A stretch of 64,000 nucleotides of DNA from assembly GCA_963786295.1 (NCBI GenBank), contig CAWAYV010000026.1, positions 12,739 through 76,738 on the forward strand, written 5' to 3'. Below the pieces are notes generated by a model. It was not told the origin of the DNA. It made no database searches and saw nothing but the letters and a program-made list of their open reading frames with translations. A program made the translations under genes and the position numbers. The DNA comes from JACCZX01 sp963786295. GTDB lineage: Bacteria > Pseudomonadota > Gammaproteobacteria > Burkholderiales > Burkholderiaceae_F. Positions 35,602 to 45,952 of the stretch are shown piece after piece; position 1 is the stretch's first letter; every line of letters begins with the position of its first letter.

Positions 35602-36507
35602 TTAGACCTTCTGCGCCTGCATCGGCGTCACCTTGGTATCAATCGGCTCATAGCCGATGCGTTCGTACTCGGCGATCACCTGCGCGCCGAGCAGCAGCAC
35701 GATGGCGCCGATTTCGACGCTCAATAACACCGCGATCGACGTCGTCAGCGAACCGTAGACGACCTGGATCTGCGATATGGTCGAGTAGTACCAGACCAGG
35801 ACGTGCCGGGTGATCTCCCACAGAATCGCAGCGGCCGTGCCGCCGATCAACGCATGGCGCAGTGATAATCGGCCCACCGGCATCACCAGATAGATCGCGG
35901 TCAACAGAAAAATCTCGCCCGCAACGCCGATCAGATACAACAACCTCGCCGAGAACAGATCGAGCGGGCGTGACTCGCCCAGAATCACGACGGCATGGGT
36001 GCCCAGACGACTGAGCGCGCCCGATACGACGGTGATGATCAGCAATCCGATGGCGAGCGACAGGATGAACAGGTAAGGCATCACTGCAGATGTCAAAAAG
36101 TGACGCCGTCGTACAGCGACGCGATGGAAGAAAATGACCGACATCGCATTTTCAAGCACGGTGAAGGCGAGGGTGCTGAAAAACAGCATCAAGATCAGCA
36201 GCAGCCAACCGACGAGCTCGCGATGCGTCAGAAAATTGCGCAACTCGCCGACCAGCGCGCCCGATTGGCCCGGAACGACAAACTCGAGGTAAGCGCCAAT
36301 CGCGCCGAGCACTTGCGCTTCATCGAACACATGCGTAAGCGCCAGCACGACCAGGATCAATAACGGCACCAGCGATAGCAGCGCGTAGTAGGCGACTGCG
36401 CCCGCCAGCAGCAACCCCTGATTGGCGCGAAACTGCTTGAGCACCGCCAGGGCAAAGTCAACCGGATGGCGGAGCGCCTTTCTCGCGTTGCTGGCGAACT
36501 TCTTCAT
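35602..36507 (-). CDS. YihY/BrkB family inner membrane protein
   Basis: A 301-residue integral membrane protein with about six helices. GLLLAGAVAYYALLSLVPLL is the family signature, followed by LLLILMLFFSTLAFTVLENA, PYLFILSLAIGLLIITVVSG and the closing YGSLTTSIAVLLSVEIGAIV with LGAQVIAEYER. The family was once annotated as ribonuclease BN and is linked to serum resistance in Bordetella (BrkB), but its biochemical role is unknown. Convergent with gltA, 33 bases apart. Confidence 0.88.
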   Translation of the reverse strand: MKKFASNARKALRHPVDFALAVLKQFRANQGLLLAGAVAYYALLSLVPLLILVVLALTHVFDEAQVLGAIGAYLEFVVPGQSGALVGELRNFLTHRELVGWLLLILMLFFSTLAFTVLENAMSVIFFHRVAVRRRHFLTSAVMPYLFILSLAIGLLIITVVSGALSRLGTHAVVILGESRPLDLFSARLLYLIGVAGEIFLLTAIYLVMPVGRLSLRHALIGGTAAAILWEITRHVLVWYYSTISQIQVVYGSLTTSIAVLLSVEIGAIVLLLGAQVIAEYERIGYEPIDTKVTPMQAQKV

Positions 36508-36562
36508 CGCCGCACTTTAGCGCGGCTGGAAGACGCAGACCCGACTCGTTTCCTGACTGAGC

Positions 36563-37940
36563 CTAGCCGGCCTTCAGGCCTGCGCTCATCCTGCGCCAAT
36601 CGAACTTGCGCGTCACGATCATCGCAGCGGCCAGCACTGCAAACAGCAGCGCGCTTCCCATCAGCAGTGCCGTGTCTTCGGCAATCAAGATCGCATAGAT
36701 CGTCACGTACATCAACGCCAGCGCAGCGCCGAAGCCGAGCGCTCGCGCCCGATTCGCTAAGACATGGCTCAGGTAGTACGCAATCAGCAAGGTGCAGGCG
36801 GATGCTGCGATCGAATACGCCAGGCCGAATGCGATGTGCTCGGACAAGCTCAGTAACAACAGGAAAAAAATCACCAGCGCGAGTCCGACGAAGCCGTATT
36901 GCACCGGATGGGCGTTCAGCGAGCGCAATGTATCGAACAGGAACATCGCGCCGAACACGAGGACGATGATCAGCGCGCCGTGCTTGGCGGAGCGCTCGGC
37001 GAGCAGGTACGCGTTGACGGCTTCGATGAAGTCGATTTCAAACGTGTCGAGTGGAGTTCGCGCATGCGGTGCCGACGGCCGATCCGGCCGCGTAGCTGAC
37101 ACCAACGTCCGCACCTGCTGCTGCACGTCGGAGGCGAGCGCCGAGATGGCCCACTCAGCAGAGAATCCGCTCGCGCGTCACGCTGCGATCACGCGGCAGA
37201 TAGCTGCCGCCGAAGTGCGGATCCGGCCATGCAGACTTTACGGTCACCGTGCTCGCAGTCGCGGTCGGCGCGAATGCGAGCCGCTCGGTACCTGCGAGTT
37301 CGAGATTGATCGAGAAGCGCGTGGTAGAAGCACCGGCTGATTCGGCAAGCGGTACATGCAAGCCAGCCGCGAGCATCGGCAGCTGCGTACCCTCGCGAAA
37401 CCTGACGGCCTTGCCATCCAGGTGGGCCATAGGCGATCCGCGCAAACCGCGCACGTCGGCGATCGGCAGCACCAGCCGCGGATCACCCCAAACGATGCGC
37501 CGACCGTCGGTCGCGGGTTTGACCTGGCTGCGATCCGGCCATGTCGCGGCGCCGCTGATCGCGATCGTCGACTCGTACGTACGCACTCGGTGGATGCCGC
37601 GATAGCGGTCGTTCTTGACAGCGACTTCTGCCGTCGCTTGCGACTGCTCGGCGAACCAGACCAGCTGTTTCGATTCGCTCATTTGCTTAATGCCCACGCG
37701 GTTGCCCGCATCGACAGTCTGCTCGGTCCAATGTTCGACGTACGGCCAGACAAAGAATGGCAACGCGATCGTCTGCGGGCCGGCGAAGCTTGCTTGCACG
37801 CTCGCCACCGCCTCCGCCCGGCGTGACGCGCGCTCGGCAATAAGTCCTTCGATCATGCCCAGCGGGATCAGCATCAGCACGGCGAGCACGCCGATCACTA
37901 GCGCTTTCAGCAGCAGCGGGTTGCGCGGGGGTTTAAGCAC
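36563..37940 (-). CDS. creD: CreD family inner membrane protein (frameshifted)
   Basis: CreD, an inner membrane protein of cell-envelope stress and, in some species, of the CreBC regulon. The N-terminal part has one helix (LLLKALVIGVLAVLMLIPLG) and a large periplasmic domain. The C-terminal part has several helices (KHGALIIVLVFGAMFLFDTL, VQYGFVGLALVIFFLLLLSL). The frame breaks near 37166-37172; removing one base joins SVTRE to GFSAEWAISALASDVQQQ. The start GTG 37938-37940 has the ribosome site AGGAG. No creABC genes are visible, so regulation is unknown. Confidence 0.85.
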
Positions 37941-38044
37941 GAGGAGCTCCTATGGCAAGGAGCCCCGATCGTCACGCGGCCGCGTGAAGAACCGCGGAAC
38001 GCGTGATGAACTCTATGTGAAGCAGGCCTTCAATGAAGCAACCC

Positions 38045-39100
38045 CTAGCGCAGCTCGGCGTTCAGCGCCTGCAGCGCCGCGGCGCCGGGGCAGAGGTCGG
38101 TCTCGGTCAGCTTGTTCAGGGGAGTAGCCGAAGTCGCGAGGTGCTGGTGCAAATCGTCGGCTTCCGGATCGATGTACAGCAAGCCAGTCACGATCTCGCC
38201 GCGCGCCTGATGCAACTGAATGTGGTTGATCGCGGCCAGACGATCGCTGGCATCGTAGCCGGCGTCCAGCTTTCGCAATCGGAGCCGGCTGCCGTCGTGT
38301 TGCGTGACTTCGATCACTTCGCCCGGCGCATAGTCGGCCGCGATCACCTCCCGGTGCGGCATGAAGTCGAGCCGATTGACCGCATCGTTGTGTTCGCGCA
38401 CGTAGTCGTAGCTCTTGGTACTGCCTGGATGATTGTTGAACGCAACGCACGGACTCAGCACATCGATCAGCGCCGCGCCACGATGGCTCAACGCGCCCCT
38501 GATCAGCGGCACCAGTTGGTCCTTGTCGCCGGAAAAGCTGCGCGCGACGTAGGTAACGCCGAGCTGCAGCGCGATTGCCACCATGTCGATCGGCGCGTCG
38601 CGATTGACAGCGCCGCGCTTGGATTTCGAGCCCTGATCGGCGGTCGCCGAAAACTGCCCCTTCGTGAGGCCGTACACGCCGTTGTTCTCGACGATGTACG
38701 TCATGTTGACGCCACGCCGGATCAAATGCGCAAACTGGCCGAGCCCGATCGACGCCGAATCGCCGTCGCCCGACACACCGAGGTAAAGCAGATCGCGATT
38801 CGCGAGGTTCGCACCGGTCAACACTGACGGCATGCGCCCGTGTACCGAGTTGAATCCGTGCGAAGCGCCGAGAAAATAATCGGGCGTTTTCGACGAGCAG
38901 CCGATGCCGGACAACTTTGCGACGCGATGCGGCTCGATCGCCAGTTCCCAGCACGCTTGCACGATCGCGGCGGAGATCGCATCGTGCCCGCAACCGGCGC
39001 ACAAGGTCGAGATCTTTCCCTCGTAGTCGCGTCGCGTGTAGCCGAGACGGTTGGCCGGCAGGGTCGGATGGCGCAGTTTCGGTTTCGCGAGATAGGTCAT
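38045..39100 (-). CDS. korB: 2-Oxoacid:acceptor oxidoreductase beta subunit (2-oxoglutarate type)
   Basis: The thiamine-diphosphate subunit of a KorAB-type enzyme. ISTLCAGCGHDAISAAIVQA opens the family, GIGCSSKTPDYFLG has the cluster/TPP residues, and GDGDSASIGLGQFAHLIRRG binds TPP and magnesium with IVENNGVYGLTKGQ. Length 351 residues is usual. It oxidises 2-oxoglutarate to succinyl-CoA and CO2, passing electrons to an iron-sulfur acceptor. ATG 39098-39100 overlaps the korA stop as TAATG. Third gene of the operon; intact. Confidence 0.88.
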   Translation of the reverse strand: MTYLAKPKLRHPTLPANRLGYTRRDYEGKISTLCAGCGHDAISAAIVQACWELAIEPHRVAKLSGIGCSSKTPDYFLGASHGFNSVHGRMPSVLTGANLANRDLLYLGVSGDGDSASIGLGQFAHLIRRGVNMTYIVENNGVYGLTKGQFSATADQGSKSKRGAVNRDAPIDMVAIALQLGVTYVARSFSGDKDQLVPLIRGALSHRGAALIDVLSPCVAFNNHPGSTKSYDYVREHNDAVNRLDFMPHREVIAADYAPGEVIEVTQHDGSRLRLRKLDAGYDASDRLAAINHIQLHQARGEIVTGLLYIDPEADDLHQHLATSATPLNKLTETDLCPGAAALQALNAELR

Positions 39101-40983
39101 TACGCTGCCTTGCCTGACTTGATTGGGAGCACATTCGCACCTCGCACCCGCGATGCGATCGCGTTAACGATGAAGCGCGCGGTGATCGGCGTGCCGTCGT
39201 AATGCAACACCGGCACCAACCGCGCCGGGTCGATCTGCAGCTCGTTGATCAGCATCGAGCGCAATTGGCCGTCTCGATTCTGTTCGACGACGAACACTGA
39301 TTCATGCTCGGTGATGAACTTCTTGACCGACGGTGCAAATGGAAACGCCCGTACGCGCAATCGATCCAGATGGACGCCTTGACGCTCGAGTTCGTCGATC
39401 GCTTCGTTCATCGACGGGCTGGTGGACCCGTAATAAATAACGCCATGCGATGTTTTTTGTGCAGCCCCTGCAATGACGGGCTGCGGAACGAGCTTCGCTG
39501 CGGTGGCGAACTTCTTCAGCAGCCGCTCCATGTTGTAGACGTAATCCGGACCGGCTTCGGAATAACGCGCATATGCATCCTTGGTCGATCCGCGCGTGAA
39601 ATACGCGCCTCGCGTGGCGTGCGTGCCGGGGAGGGTGCGCGTAGGAATGCCGTCGCCGTCAACGTCGAGGTAGCGCCCGAAGTCGCGTCCCGCTTCAAGC
39701 TCGGCCTCGCTCATCACCTTGCCACGGTCGTATCGGCGGTTATCGTCCCACTTCAACGGTGCGCACAAGCGGTGATTCATGCCGATGTCCAGATCGGTCA
39801 TCAGGAAAATCGGCGTTTGCAGTCGTTCCGCCAAATCAAACGACGCAGCGGCAAACTCGAAGCACTCATGGGGATCTTCCGGAAACAGCAACACGTGCTT
39901 GGTGTCGCCGTGCGACGCATACGCGCACGCGAGCAAGTCGGATTGCTGCGTGCGGGTCGGCATGCCGGTCGACGGCCCGCCGCGCTGCACGTCGACGATG
40001 ACAGCCGGAACCTCGGCGAAGTACGCGAGCCCGATGAACTCGCTCATCAACGAAATGCCGGGGCCGGAGGTGGTGGTAAACGCACGCGCGCCGTTCCACC
40101 CGGCGCCGATCACGATTCCGATCGAGGCCAGCTCGTCTTCCGCTTGCACGATCGCGAACTTGTTGGTGCCGGTCGCTTTGTCGACGCGATACTTGCTGCA
40201 GTACTTCTGAAACGCTTCGGCCAACGATGACGATGGCGTGATCGGATACCACGCGCAGACCGTCGCACCGCCGTACACGCAACCTAGTGCCGCTGCGGCA
40301 TTGCCTTCGATGAAGATGCGCTCACCGACGGCGTCGCGCCGCTCGACTCGTAAATCGATCGCGTCTTCGAGCCGTTCGCGCGCGTGATGCAGACCGGTCA
40401 TGAAGGCGTCGAGGTTCGGCTTGATCAAGCGATCCTTGCCCTTGTATTGCTCGCCGAGCAACTGCGCGATCACCTCGGGTTCGATGCCGAGCAGCTCGGT
40501 CAGTACGCCGACGTACATGATGTTCTTCAACAGCTGCCGCTCTTTCGCGTCGACATATTTGCTCGCGGCAATATCGGTCAGCGGCACGCCGATCAGATTG
40601 ATATCGGCGCGAAGCTTCGCTGCGGCGAGCGGCTTCGTGCTGTCGTACATCAGATAGCCGCCGGGCTCGATCTCTGCGATGTCCTTTTCCCACGTCTGCG
40701 GATTCATCGCGACCATCAGGTCGACGCCGCCACGGCGGCCCAGGTGGCCTTGCTCGGTGACCCTCACTTCGTACCAGGTCGGCAGGCCCTGGATGTTCGA
40801 CGGAAAAATATTGCGCGGCGAAACCGGAACGCCCATGCGCAGAATGCTGCGCGCGAACAACTCGTTGGCCGACGCCGACCCCGAGCCGTTGACGTTGGCA
40901 AACTTGATGACGAAGTCATTGACCGCATTGATGCGCGGTGCATTCTTCGCCGAGGTCGTCGCTGCTCTGTCCGGCGCGTTCAT
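39100..40983 (-). CDS. korA: 2-Oxoacid:acceptor oxidoreductase gamma/alpha subunit
   Basis: A 627-residue fusion of the gamma domain (residues 20-200: NDFVIKFANVNGSGSASANE, LPTWYEVRVTEQGHLGRRGG) with the alpha domain (GNAAAALGCVYGGATVCAWY, PITPSSSLAEAF, FTTTSGPGISLMSEFIGLAY, RGGPSTGMPTRTQQSDLL), the layout of KorA. ATG 40981-40983 overlaps the korC-like stop as ATGA. With KorB it forms the core of the 2-oxoglutarate oxidoreductase, an oxygen-sensitive enzyme in anaerobes but with aerobic-tolerant versions. Intact. Confidence 0.88.
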   Translation of the reverse strand: MNAPDRAATTSAKNAPRINAVNDFVIKFANVNGSGSASANELFARSILRMGVPVSPRNIFPSNIQGLPTWYEVRVTEQGHLGRRGGVDLMVAMNPQTWEKDIAEIEPGGYLMYDSTKPLAAAKLRADINLIGVPLTDIAASKYVDAKERQLLKNIMYVGVLTELLGIEPEVIAQLLGEQYKGKDRLIKPNLDAFMTGLHHARERLEDAIDLRVERRDAVGERIFIEGNAAAALGCVYGGATVCAWYPITPSSSLAEAFQKYCSKYRVDKATGTNKFAIVQAEDELASIGIVIGAGWNGARAFTTTSGPGISLMSEFIGLAYFAEVPAVIVDVQRGGPSTGMPTRTQQSDLLACAYASHGDTKHVLLFPEDPHECFEFAAASFDLAERLQTPIFLMTDLDIGMNHRLCAPLKWDDNRRYDRGKVMSEAELEAGRDFGRYLDVDGDGIPTRTLPGTHATRGAYFTRGSTKDAYARYSEAGPDYVYNMERLLKKFATAAKLVPQPVIAGAAQKTSHGVIYYGSTSPSMNEAIDELERQGVHLDRLRVRAFPFAPSVKKFITEHESVFVVEQNRDGQLRSMLINELQIDPARLVPVLHYDGTPITARFIVNAIASRVRGANVLPIKSGKAA

Positions 40984-42803
40984 GCGGCCACCTTCTGCCG
41001 CGGCCGGCAATCACGCCCTGCCTGCGTCATGTCGAGCAGAAACTTCTGCATATCCCACGCGCCGGTTGGGCAGCGTTCGGCGCACAGACCACAGTGCAGG
41101 CACACGTCCTCGTCCTTGACCATCGCGCGGCCGGTTTTCAGCCCTTCGGCGACGTACAAGTCCTGCTCGAGATTCAGCGCAGGTGCGCGCAACCTCAACC
41201 GTAGATCGGCTTCCTCGCCATTGACGATGAAGTTGATGCAATCGGTCGGGCAAATGTCGACGCAGGCATCGCACTCGATGCAAAGCTGGGCCGTGAATAC
41301 CGTCTGCACATCGCAGTTCAGGCAGCGCTGCGCTTCTTTCCACGCAGTGGCCGGATCAAACCCGAGCTCGACTTCGACCTTGATATTGCGCAACACCTGA
41401 TTGACGTCGCGCCAGGGGACCTTATATCGCTCGTCGTTGGCGACCTCGTTGTCGTAGCTCCATTCGTGAATGCCCATTTTTTGCGACAACAACGTAACGC
41501 CGGGAGCCGGACGGTCGCGTATGTCTTCGCCGTGCAGCAGCTTGTCGATCGAGATCGCAGCATCATGCCCGTGCGCAACCGCCCAGATGATGTTCTTCGG
41601 GCCGAGCGCCGAATCGCCGCCGAAGAACACGTTCGGCACCGACGACTGCAGCGTTGTCTTGTCGAGCACCGGCATGCCCGACTCGTCGAACGCGATGCCG
41701 CTGTCGCGTTCGATCCAAGGGAAAGCGTTTTCCTGGCCGACCGCGATCAGCACTTCGTCGCACTCGTGAATCACTTCAGGCTCGCCGGTGGGCTTCAGCG
41801 AACGGCGGCCTTTGTCGTCGTACTGCGCCTTGACCTTCTCGAAGCTCATTCCGGTCAAGCGGCCGTTGTCGTGCAGGAACGCTTTGGGCACCAAATAGTT
41901 CAGGATCGGGATGCCTTCGTGCATCGCGTCCTCTTTCTCCCAGGGCGACGCCTTCATTTCTTCGAAGCCCGAGCGAACGATCACCTTGACGTCGTCGCCG
42001 CCCAGACGCTTGGATGTACGACAACAATCCATCGCCGTATTGCCGCCGCCGAGCACGATCACGCGCTTGCCGATCCGGTGCACATGGCCGAACGACACCG
42101 ACGACAGCCAGTCGATGCCAATATGAATTTTTTCCGCCGCTTCGTCGCGCCCAGGAAGGTCCAGATTGCGTCCCCGCGGTGCACCGGAGCCGACAAACAC
42201 GGCGTCATATTTTTCCGCCAGCAGCGCTTTCATCGAATCGATCTTGACGCCACCGCGAAACTCGACTCCGAGCCCGAGGATGTAACCCGTCTCTTCGTCG
42301 ATCACTTCTTCCGGCAAGCGGAAGCGAGGAATCTGCGTGCGGATCATGCCGCCCGCCTGCGGGTCCTGATCGAACACGGTAACCGCGTATCCCAGCGGCG
42401 CGAGATCGCGTGCAACGGTGAGCGATGCCGGACCGCCGCCGACGCACGCGACGCGCTTGCCGTTCATAGGCACCCGCCGCCGCGGCAGCCGCTTGGCGAT
42501 ATCGTCGTCCTTGTAGTCCGCCGCGACGCGCTTCAAGCGGCAGATGGCCACCGGTTCCGGTTTCGCTGCTTGTTGTTGCTCAACCCGGCCACGCCGGCAC
42601 GCGGGTTCGCACGGCCGGTCACATGTACGCCCCAGAATCCCGGGGAACACGTTCGAGCTCCAATTGACCATGTAGGCGTCTGTGTAACGCCCGGCCGCTA
42701 TCAGCCTGATGTATTCAGGTACGGGTGTATGCGCGGGGCAAGCCCATTGGCAATCGACGACGTGATGAAAATAATCCGGATTCTTGGTATCCGTCGGTCG
42801 CAC
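40980..42803 (-). CDS. FAD/NAD(P)-dependent iron-sulfur oxidoreductase subunit (KorC-like)
   Basis: A 607-residue flavoprotein. The N-terminal GltD-like cluster domain has DCQWACPAHTPVPEYIR and GRTCDRPCEPACRRG. An FAD site follows at VACVGGGPASLTVARDLAPL and an NAD(P) site at VIVLGGGNTAMDCCR. The C-terminal ferredoxin-like domain has two clusters (CIECDACVDICPTDC and CLHCGLCAERCPTGAW). In known 2-oxoglutarate:NADP oxidoreductases of aromatic-degrading betaproteobacteria (Azoarcus, Thauera) a subunit of this type moves electrons between KorAB and NADP or ferredoxin. GTG 42801-42803 follows CAGGAGAC. First gene of the operon, divergent from sucA. Confidence 0.82.
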   Translation of the reverse strand: MRPTDTKNPDYFHHVVDCQWACPAHTPVPEYIRLIAAGRYTDAYMVNWSSNVFPGILGRTCDRPCEPACRRGRVEQQQAAKPEPVAICRLKRVAADYKDDDIAKRLPRRRVPMNGKRVACVGGGPASLTVARDLAPLGYAVTVFDQDPQAGGMIRTQIPRFRLPEEVIDEETGYILGLGVEFRGGVKIDSMKALLAEKYDAVFVGSGAPRGRNLDLPGRDEAAEKIHIGIDWLSSVSFGHVHRIGKRVIVLGGGNTAMDCCRTSKRLGGDDVKVIVRSGFEEMKASPWEKEDAMHEGIPILNYLVPKAFLHDNGRLTGMSFEKVKAQYDDKGRRSLKPTGEPEVIHECDEVLIAVGQENAFPWIERDSGIAFDESGMPVLDKTTLQSSVPNVFFGGDSALGPKNIIWAVAHGHDAAISIDKLLHGEDIRDRPAPGVTLLSQKMGIHEWSYDNEVANDERYKVPWRDVNQVLRNIKVEVELGFDPATAWKEAQRCLNCDVQTVFTAQLCIECDACVDICPTDCINFIVNGEEADLRLRLRAPALNLEQDLYVAEGLKTGRAMVKDEDVCLHCGLCAERCPTGAWDMQKFLLDMTQAGRDCRPRQKVAA

Positions 42804-43082
42804 ATTGTCTCCTGTTGCTATGTGCTGGGCGAAGTGTATGCCTGCTCAGCCGTGGGTGAGCCGCAGCGGCAGCAGCGCGGCAACCGCGCCACATCCATGA
42901 CAACTGCGGGGAAAAACCTCAACGCCGGTGGTAGCATCATCGTTTACCGCGCAGGCAATGCGCGGCTGACGCAAGCAGCGACGACCGGAAGCCGGAAGCG
43001 CTGTTGCCAGTGCGGCTCTCGTCGATCGAGATGAGAGCGTGCGGGCGCTTTGAGCGAGAAACTCGTTTCGGAGGATGAGCGG

Positions 43083-45941
43083 ATGATGAAACAGTTGCAG
43101 GCCAACTCGTACCTGTTCGGCGGCAACGCGCCCTATGTCGAGGAGTTGTATGAACGCTACCTCGATAACCCCGGATCCGTTCCCGAGAAATGGCGTGCCT
43201 ATTTTGACCAGATGCAGTTGGTGCCCGCGGCGGATGGCTCGCCCGATTCGCGCGACGTAGCGCACGCACCGATCGTCGAGTCCTTTGCGCAGCGCGCCAA
43301 GGCCAATGCGTTTGCGCCGAAGATCGCTTCGAGCGACCTGTCGGTCGCGCGCAAGCAAGTCCATGTGCAGTCGATCATCGCGGCGTACCGGTTCCTCGGC
43401 AACCGGTGGGCGAATCTGGATCCGCTGCAGCGGCAGGAGCGGCCACCGATCCCGGAGCTCGAGCCAGCGTTCTACGACTTGACCGAAGCCGACATGGACA
43501 CGGTGTTCTCCGCGTCCAACACTTACTTCGGCCAGGAACAGATGACGCTGCGCGAGATCGTCAAGGCGCTGCGCGAAACGTATTGCGGCTCGATTGGCGC
43601 CGAGTACATGTACGTGTCCGATCCGGCGCAGAAACGCTGGGTACAGCAGCGGCTCGAGTCGATTCGCTCGACGCCTTCGTTCAGTGCGGAGCAGAAGAGA
43701 GAGATTCTCGGGCGCTTGACCGCCGCCGAAGGGCTCGAGCGTTACCTGCACACCAAGTACGTCGGCCAGAAACGATTTTCGCTCGAAGGCAGCGAGAGCT
43801 TCATCGCGTCGATGGATGAGCTGGTGCAGCGCGCCGGCGCCAGCGGCGTGCAGGAAATCGTGATCGGCATGGCGCATCGCGGGCGGCTCAACGTGCTGGT
43901 CAACATTCTCGGCAAGATGCCGCAGGATTTGTTCGCCGAGTTCGAGGGCAAGGTGGGCTCGGAGTTGCCGGGCGGCGACGTCAAGTATCACAACGGTTTT
44001 TCCAGCGACATTTCGACACCGGGTGGCCCGGTGCACCTGTCGCTCGCGTTCAATCCTTCGCATCTGGAGATCGTCAATCCGGTGGTCGAGGGTTCGGTGC
44101 GCGCGCGTCAGGAACGGCGCGGCGACAAGGAGGGCGACACGGTGTTGCCGGTGCTGGTGCACGGCGACGCGGCGTTTGCCGGCCAGGGCGTCGTGATGGA
44201 AACGCTGAACCTTGCGCAGACGCGCGGCTACGGCACCGGTGGCACGATTCATATCGTCATCAACAACCAGATCGGCTTCACCACATCCGATCCGCGCGAC
44301 ACGCGTTCGACGTTGTATTGCACCGACGTGGTCAAGATGATCGAAGCGCCGGTGTTCCATGTAAACGGCGACGATCCCGAAGCCGTCGTGCTGGTGACGC
44401 AACTGGCGATGGATTTCAGGCAGGAGTTCAACTCCGACGTCGTGATCGACATCGTCTGCTTCCGGCGGCTGGGCCATAACGAGCAGGACACGCCGGCGGT
44501 GACACAACCGCTGATGTACAAGAAGATCGCGCAGCACCCGGGCACGCGCAAGGTCTACGCCGACAAGCTGATCACGCAGGGCACGATCACCGCCGAGCAG
44601 CCCGACGAGATGCTGAAGGATTTTCGTGCGGCGCTCGACGAAGGCCGCAGCACGTCCGACCCGGTGCTTACCAACTACAAGAGCAAGTTCGCGGTCGACT
44701 GGTCGCCGTTTTTGAATCGCAAATGGACCGACAACGCCGACACTGCCGTGCCGCTGTCCGAATTGAAGCGCCTGGGCGAGCGCATCACGACGATTCCATC
44801 CAATTTCAAGCTGCATCCGCTGGTTGAGAAAGTCCTTGCCGATCGCCGCGCGATGGCCGAAGGCAAGCTGCCGCTCGACTGGGGCATGGCCGAGCATCTG
44901 GCGTTTGCAACGTTGCTGTCGAGCGGGTACCCGATTCGCATCACCGGACAGGACACCGCGCGCGGTACGTTCTCGCATCGGCACGCGGTGCTGCACGATC
45001 AGAACCGCGAGAAATTCGATGAAGGCACCTACACACCGCTGGAAAACGTGTCAGAGGGGCAGGCGCCTTTTACGGTCATCGACTCGGTGCTGTCGGAAGA
45101 AGCGGTGCTGGGCTTCGAGTACGGCTACTCGAGCGCGGAGCCGAACGCGCTGGTGGTATGGGAAGCGCAGTTCGGCGATTTCGTCAACGGCGCGCAAGTC
45201 GTCATCGATCAGTTCATGTCGTCGGGTGAAGTGAAGTGGGGGCGGCAGTCCGGGCTGACGTTGATGCTGCCGCACGGCTACGAGGGGCAGGGCCCCGAAC
45301 ACTCTTCGGCGCGGCTCGAGCGCTTCCTGCAGCTCGCGGCAGACAACAACATGCAGGTGGTGCAACCGACCTCGGCGGCGCAGATCTTCCATTTGCTGCG
45401 GCGGCAGATGATCCGGCTGTTTCGCAAGCCATTGGTGATCATGACGCCGAAATCGCTACTGCGTGCGAAGGATGCGACGTCCGATCTGTCGGAGTTCGCA
45501 AAGGGCGAGTTCCGCACCGTGATCGGTGAAACTGATCCTGCGATCGATCCGAAGAAGGTCACGCGCGTGATCGGCTGCTCGGGCAAGGTGTACTACGACC
45601 TGGTCAATGCGCGGCGCGAGCGCGAAGACAACGACGTCGCGATTTTCCGCGTCGAGCAGCTCTATCCGTTTCCGCACAAGTCGCTGGCGGCCGAGTTCAA
45701 GCGGTATCCGGCGCTGACCGAGGTCGTGTGGTGCCAGGACGAGCCGGCCAATCAGGGACCCTGGTTCTATGTGCAACACCATGTGCTCGAGAACATGACC
45801 GACGGCCAGAAGCTTGCTTATGCAGGACGCGCCGCGTCGGCATCGCCCGCCGTGGGCTACTACGCCAAGCACAGCGAACAACAGAAGGCACTGATTGAGC
45901 AGGCATTCGGCAAGCTCAAGGGCCTGGTGTTGAACAAGTAA
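43083..45941 (+). CDS. sucA: 2-Oxoglutarate dehydrogenase E1 component
   Basis: The 950-residue TPP-dependent E1 of the 2-oxoglutarate dehydrogenase complex. NSYLFGGNAPYVEELYERYL at the N-terminus docks the complex. IGMAHRGRLNVLVNILGKMP, SLAFNPSHLEIVNPVVEGSV and GDAAFAGQGVVMETLNLAQT form the TPP site. LPHGYEGQGPEHSSARLERF and the C-terminal EPANQGPWFYVQHH are conserved. ATG 43083 is chosen for the GGAGG at 43070-43074; an upstream TTG 43050 in frame is less likely. Intact. Followed by sucB after 11 bases. Confidence 0.95.
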   Translation: MMKQLQANSYLFGGNAPYVEELYERYLDNPGSVPEKWRAYFDQMQLVPAADGSPDSRDVAHAPIVESFAQRAKANAFAPKIASSDLSVARKQVHVQSIIAAYRFLGNRWANLDPLQRQERPPIPELEPAFYDLTEADMDTVFSASNTYFGQEQMTLREIVKALRETYCGSIGAEYMYVSDPAQKRWVQQRLESIRSTPSFSAEQKREILGRLTAAEGLERYLHTKYVGQKRFSLEGSESFIASMDELVQRAGASGVQEIVIGMAHRGRLNVLVNILGKMPQDLFAEFEGKVGSELPGGDVKYHNGFSSDISTPGGPVHLSLAFNPSHLEIVNPVVEGSVRARQERRGDKEGDTVLPVLVHGDAAFAGQGVVMETLNLAQTRGYGTGGTIHIVINNQIGFTTSDPRDTRSTLYCTDVVKMIEAPVFHVNGDDPEAVVLVTQLAMDFRQEFNSDVVIDIVCFRRLGHNEQDTPAVTQPLMYKKIAQHPGTRKVYADKLITQGTITAEQPDEMLKDFRAALDEGRSTSDPVLTNYKSKFAVDWSPFLNRKWTDNADTAVPLSELKRLGERITTIPSNFKLHPLVEKVLADRRAMAEGKLPLDWGMAEHLAFATLLSSGYPIRITGQDTARGTFSHRHAVLHDQNREKFDEGTYTPLENVSEGQAPFTVIDSVLSEEAVLGFEYGYSSAEPNALVVWEAQFGDFVNGAQVVIDQFMSSGEVKWGRQSGLTLMLPHGYEGQGPEHSSARLERFLQLAADNNMQVVQPTSAAQIFHLLRRQMIRLFRKPLVIMTPKSLLRAKDATSDLSEFAKGEFRTVIGETDPAIDPKKVTRVIGCSGKVYYDLVNARREREDNDVAIFRVEQLYPFPHKSLAAEFKRYPALTEVVWCQDEPANQGPWFYVQHHVLENMTDGQKLAYAGRAASASPAVGYYAKHSEQQKALIEQAFGKLKGLVLNK

Positions 45942-45952
45942 GCGGAGTCGAA

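Noticed and set aside
37946..37963. GCTCCT/AGGAGC hairpin upstream of creD
   Set aside because: Six pairs only, and it contains the creD ribosome-binding site; no evidence for a terminator or switch.
41466..43034. A 522-codon open frame on the plus strand opposite the KorC-like gene
   Set aside because: Composition is arginine/histidine-rich shadow sequence with no family motif; it mirrors an intact, motif-complete gene on the minus strand.
42846..44996. A 716-codon open frame on the minus strand opposite sucA
   Set aside because: Antisense shadow in GC-rich DNA; sucA in the other strand is complete and conserved.
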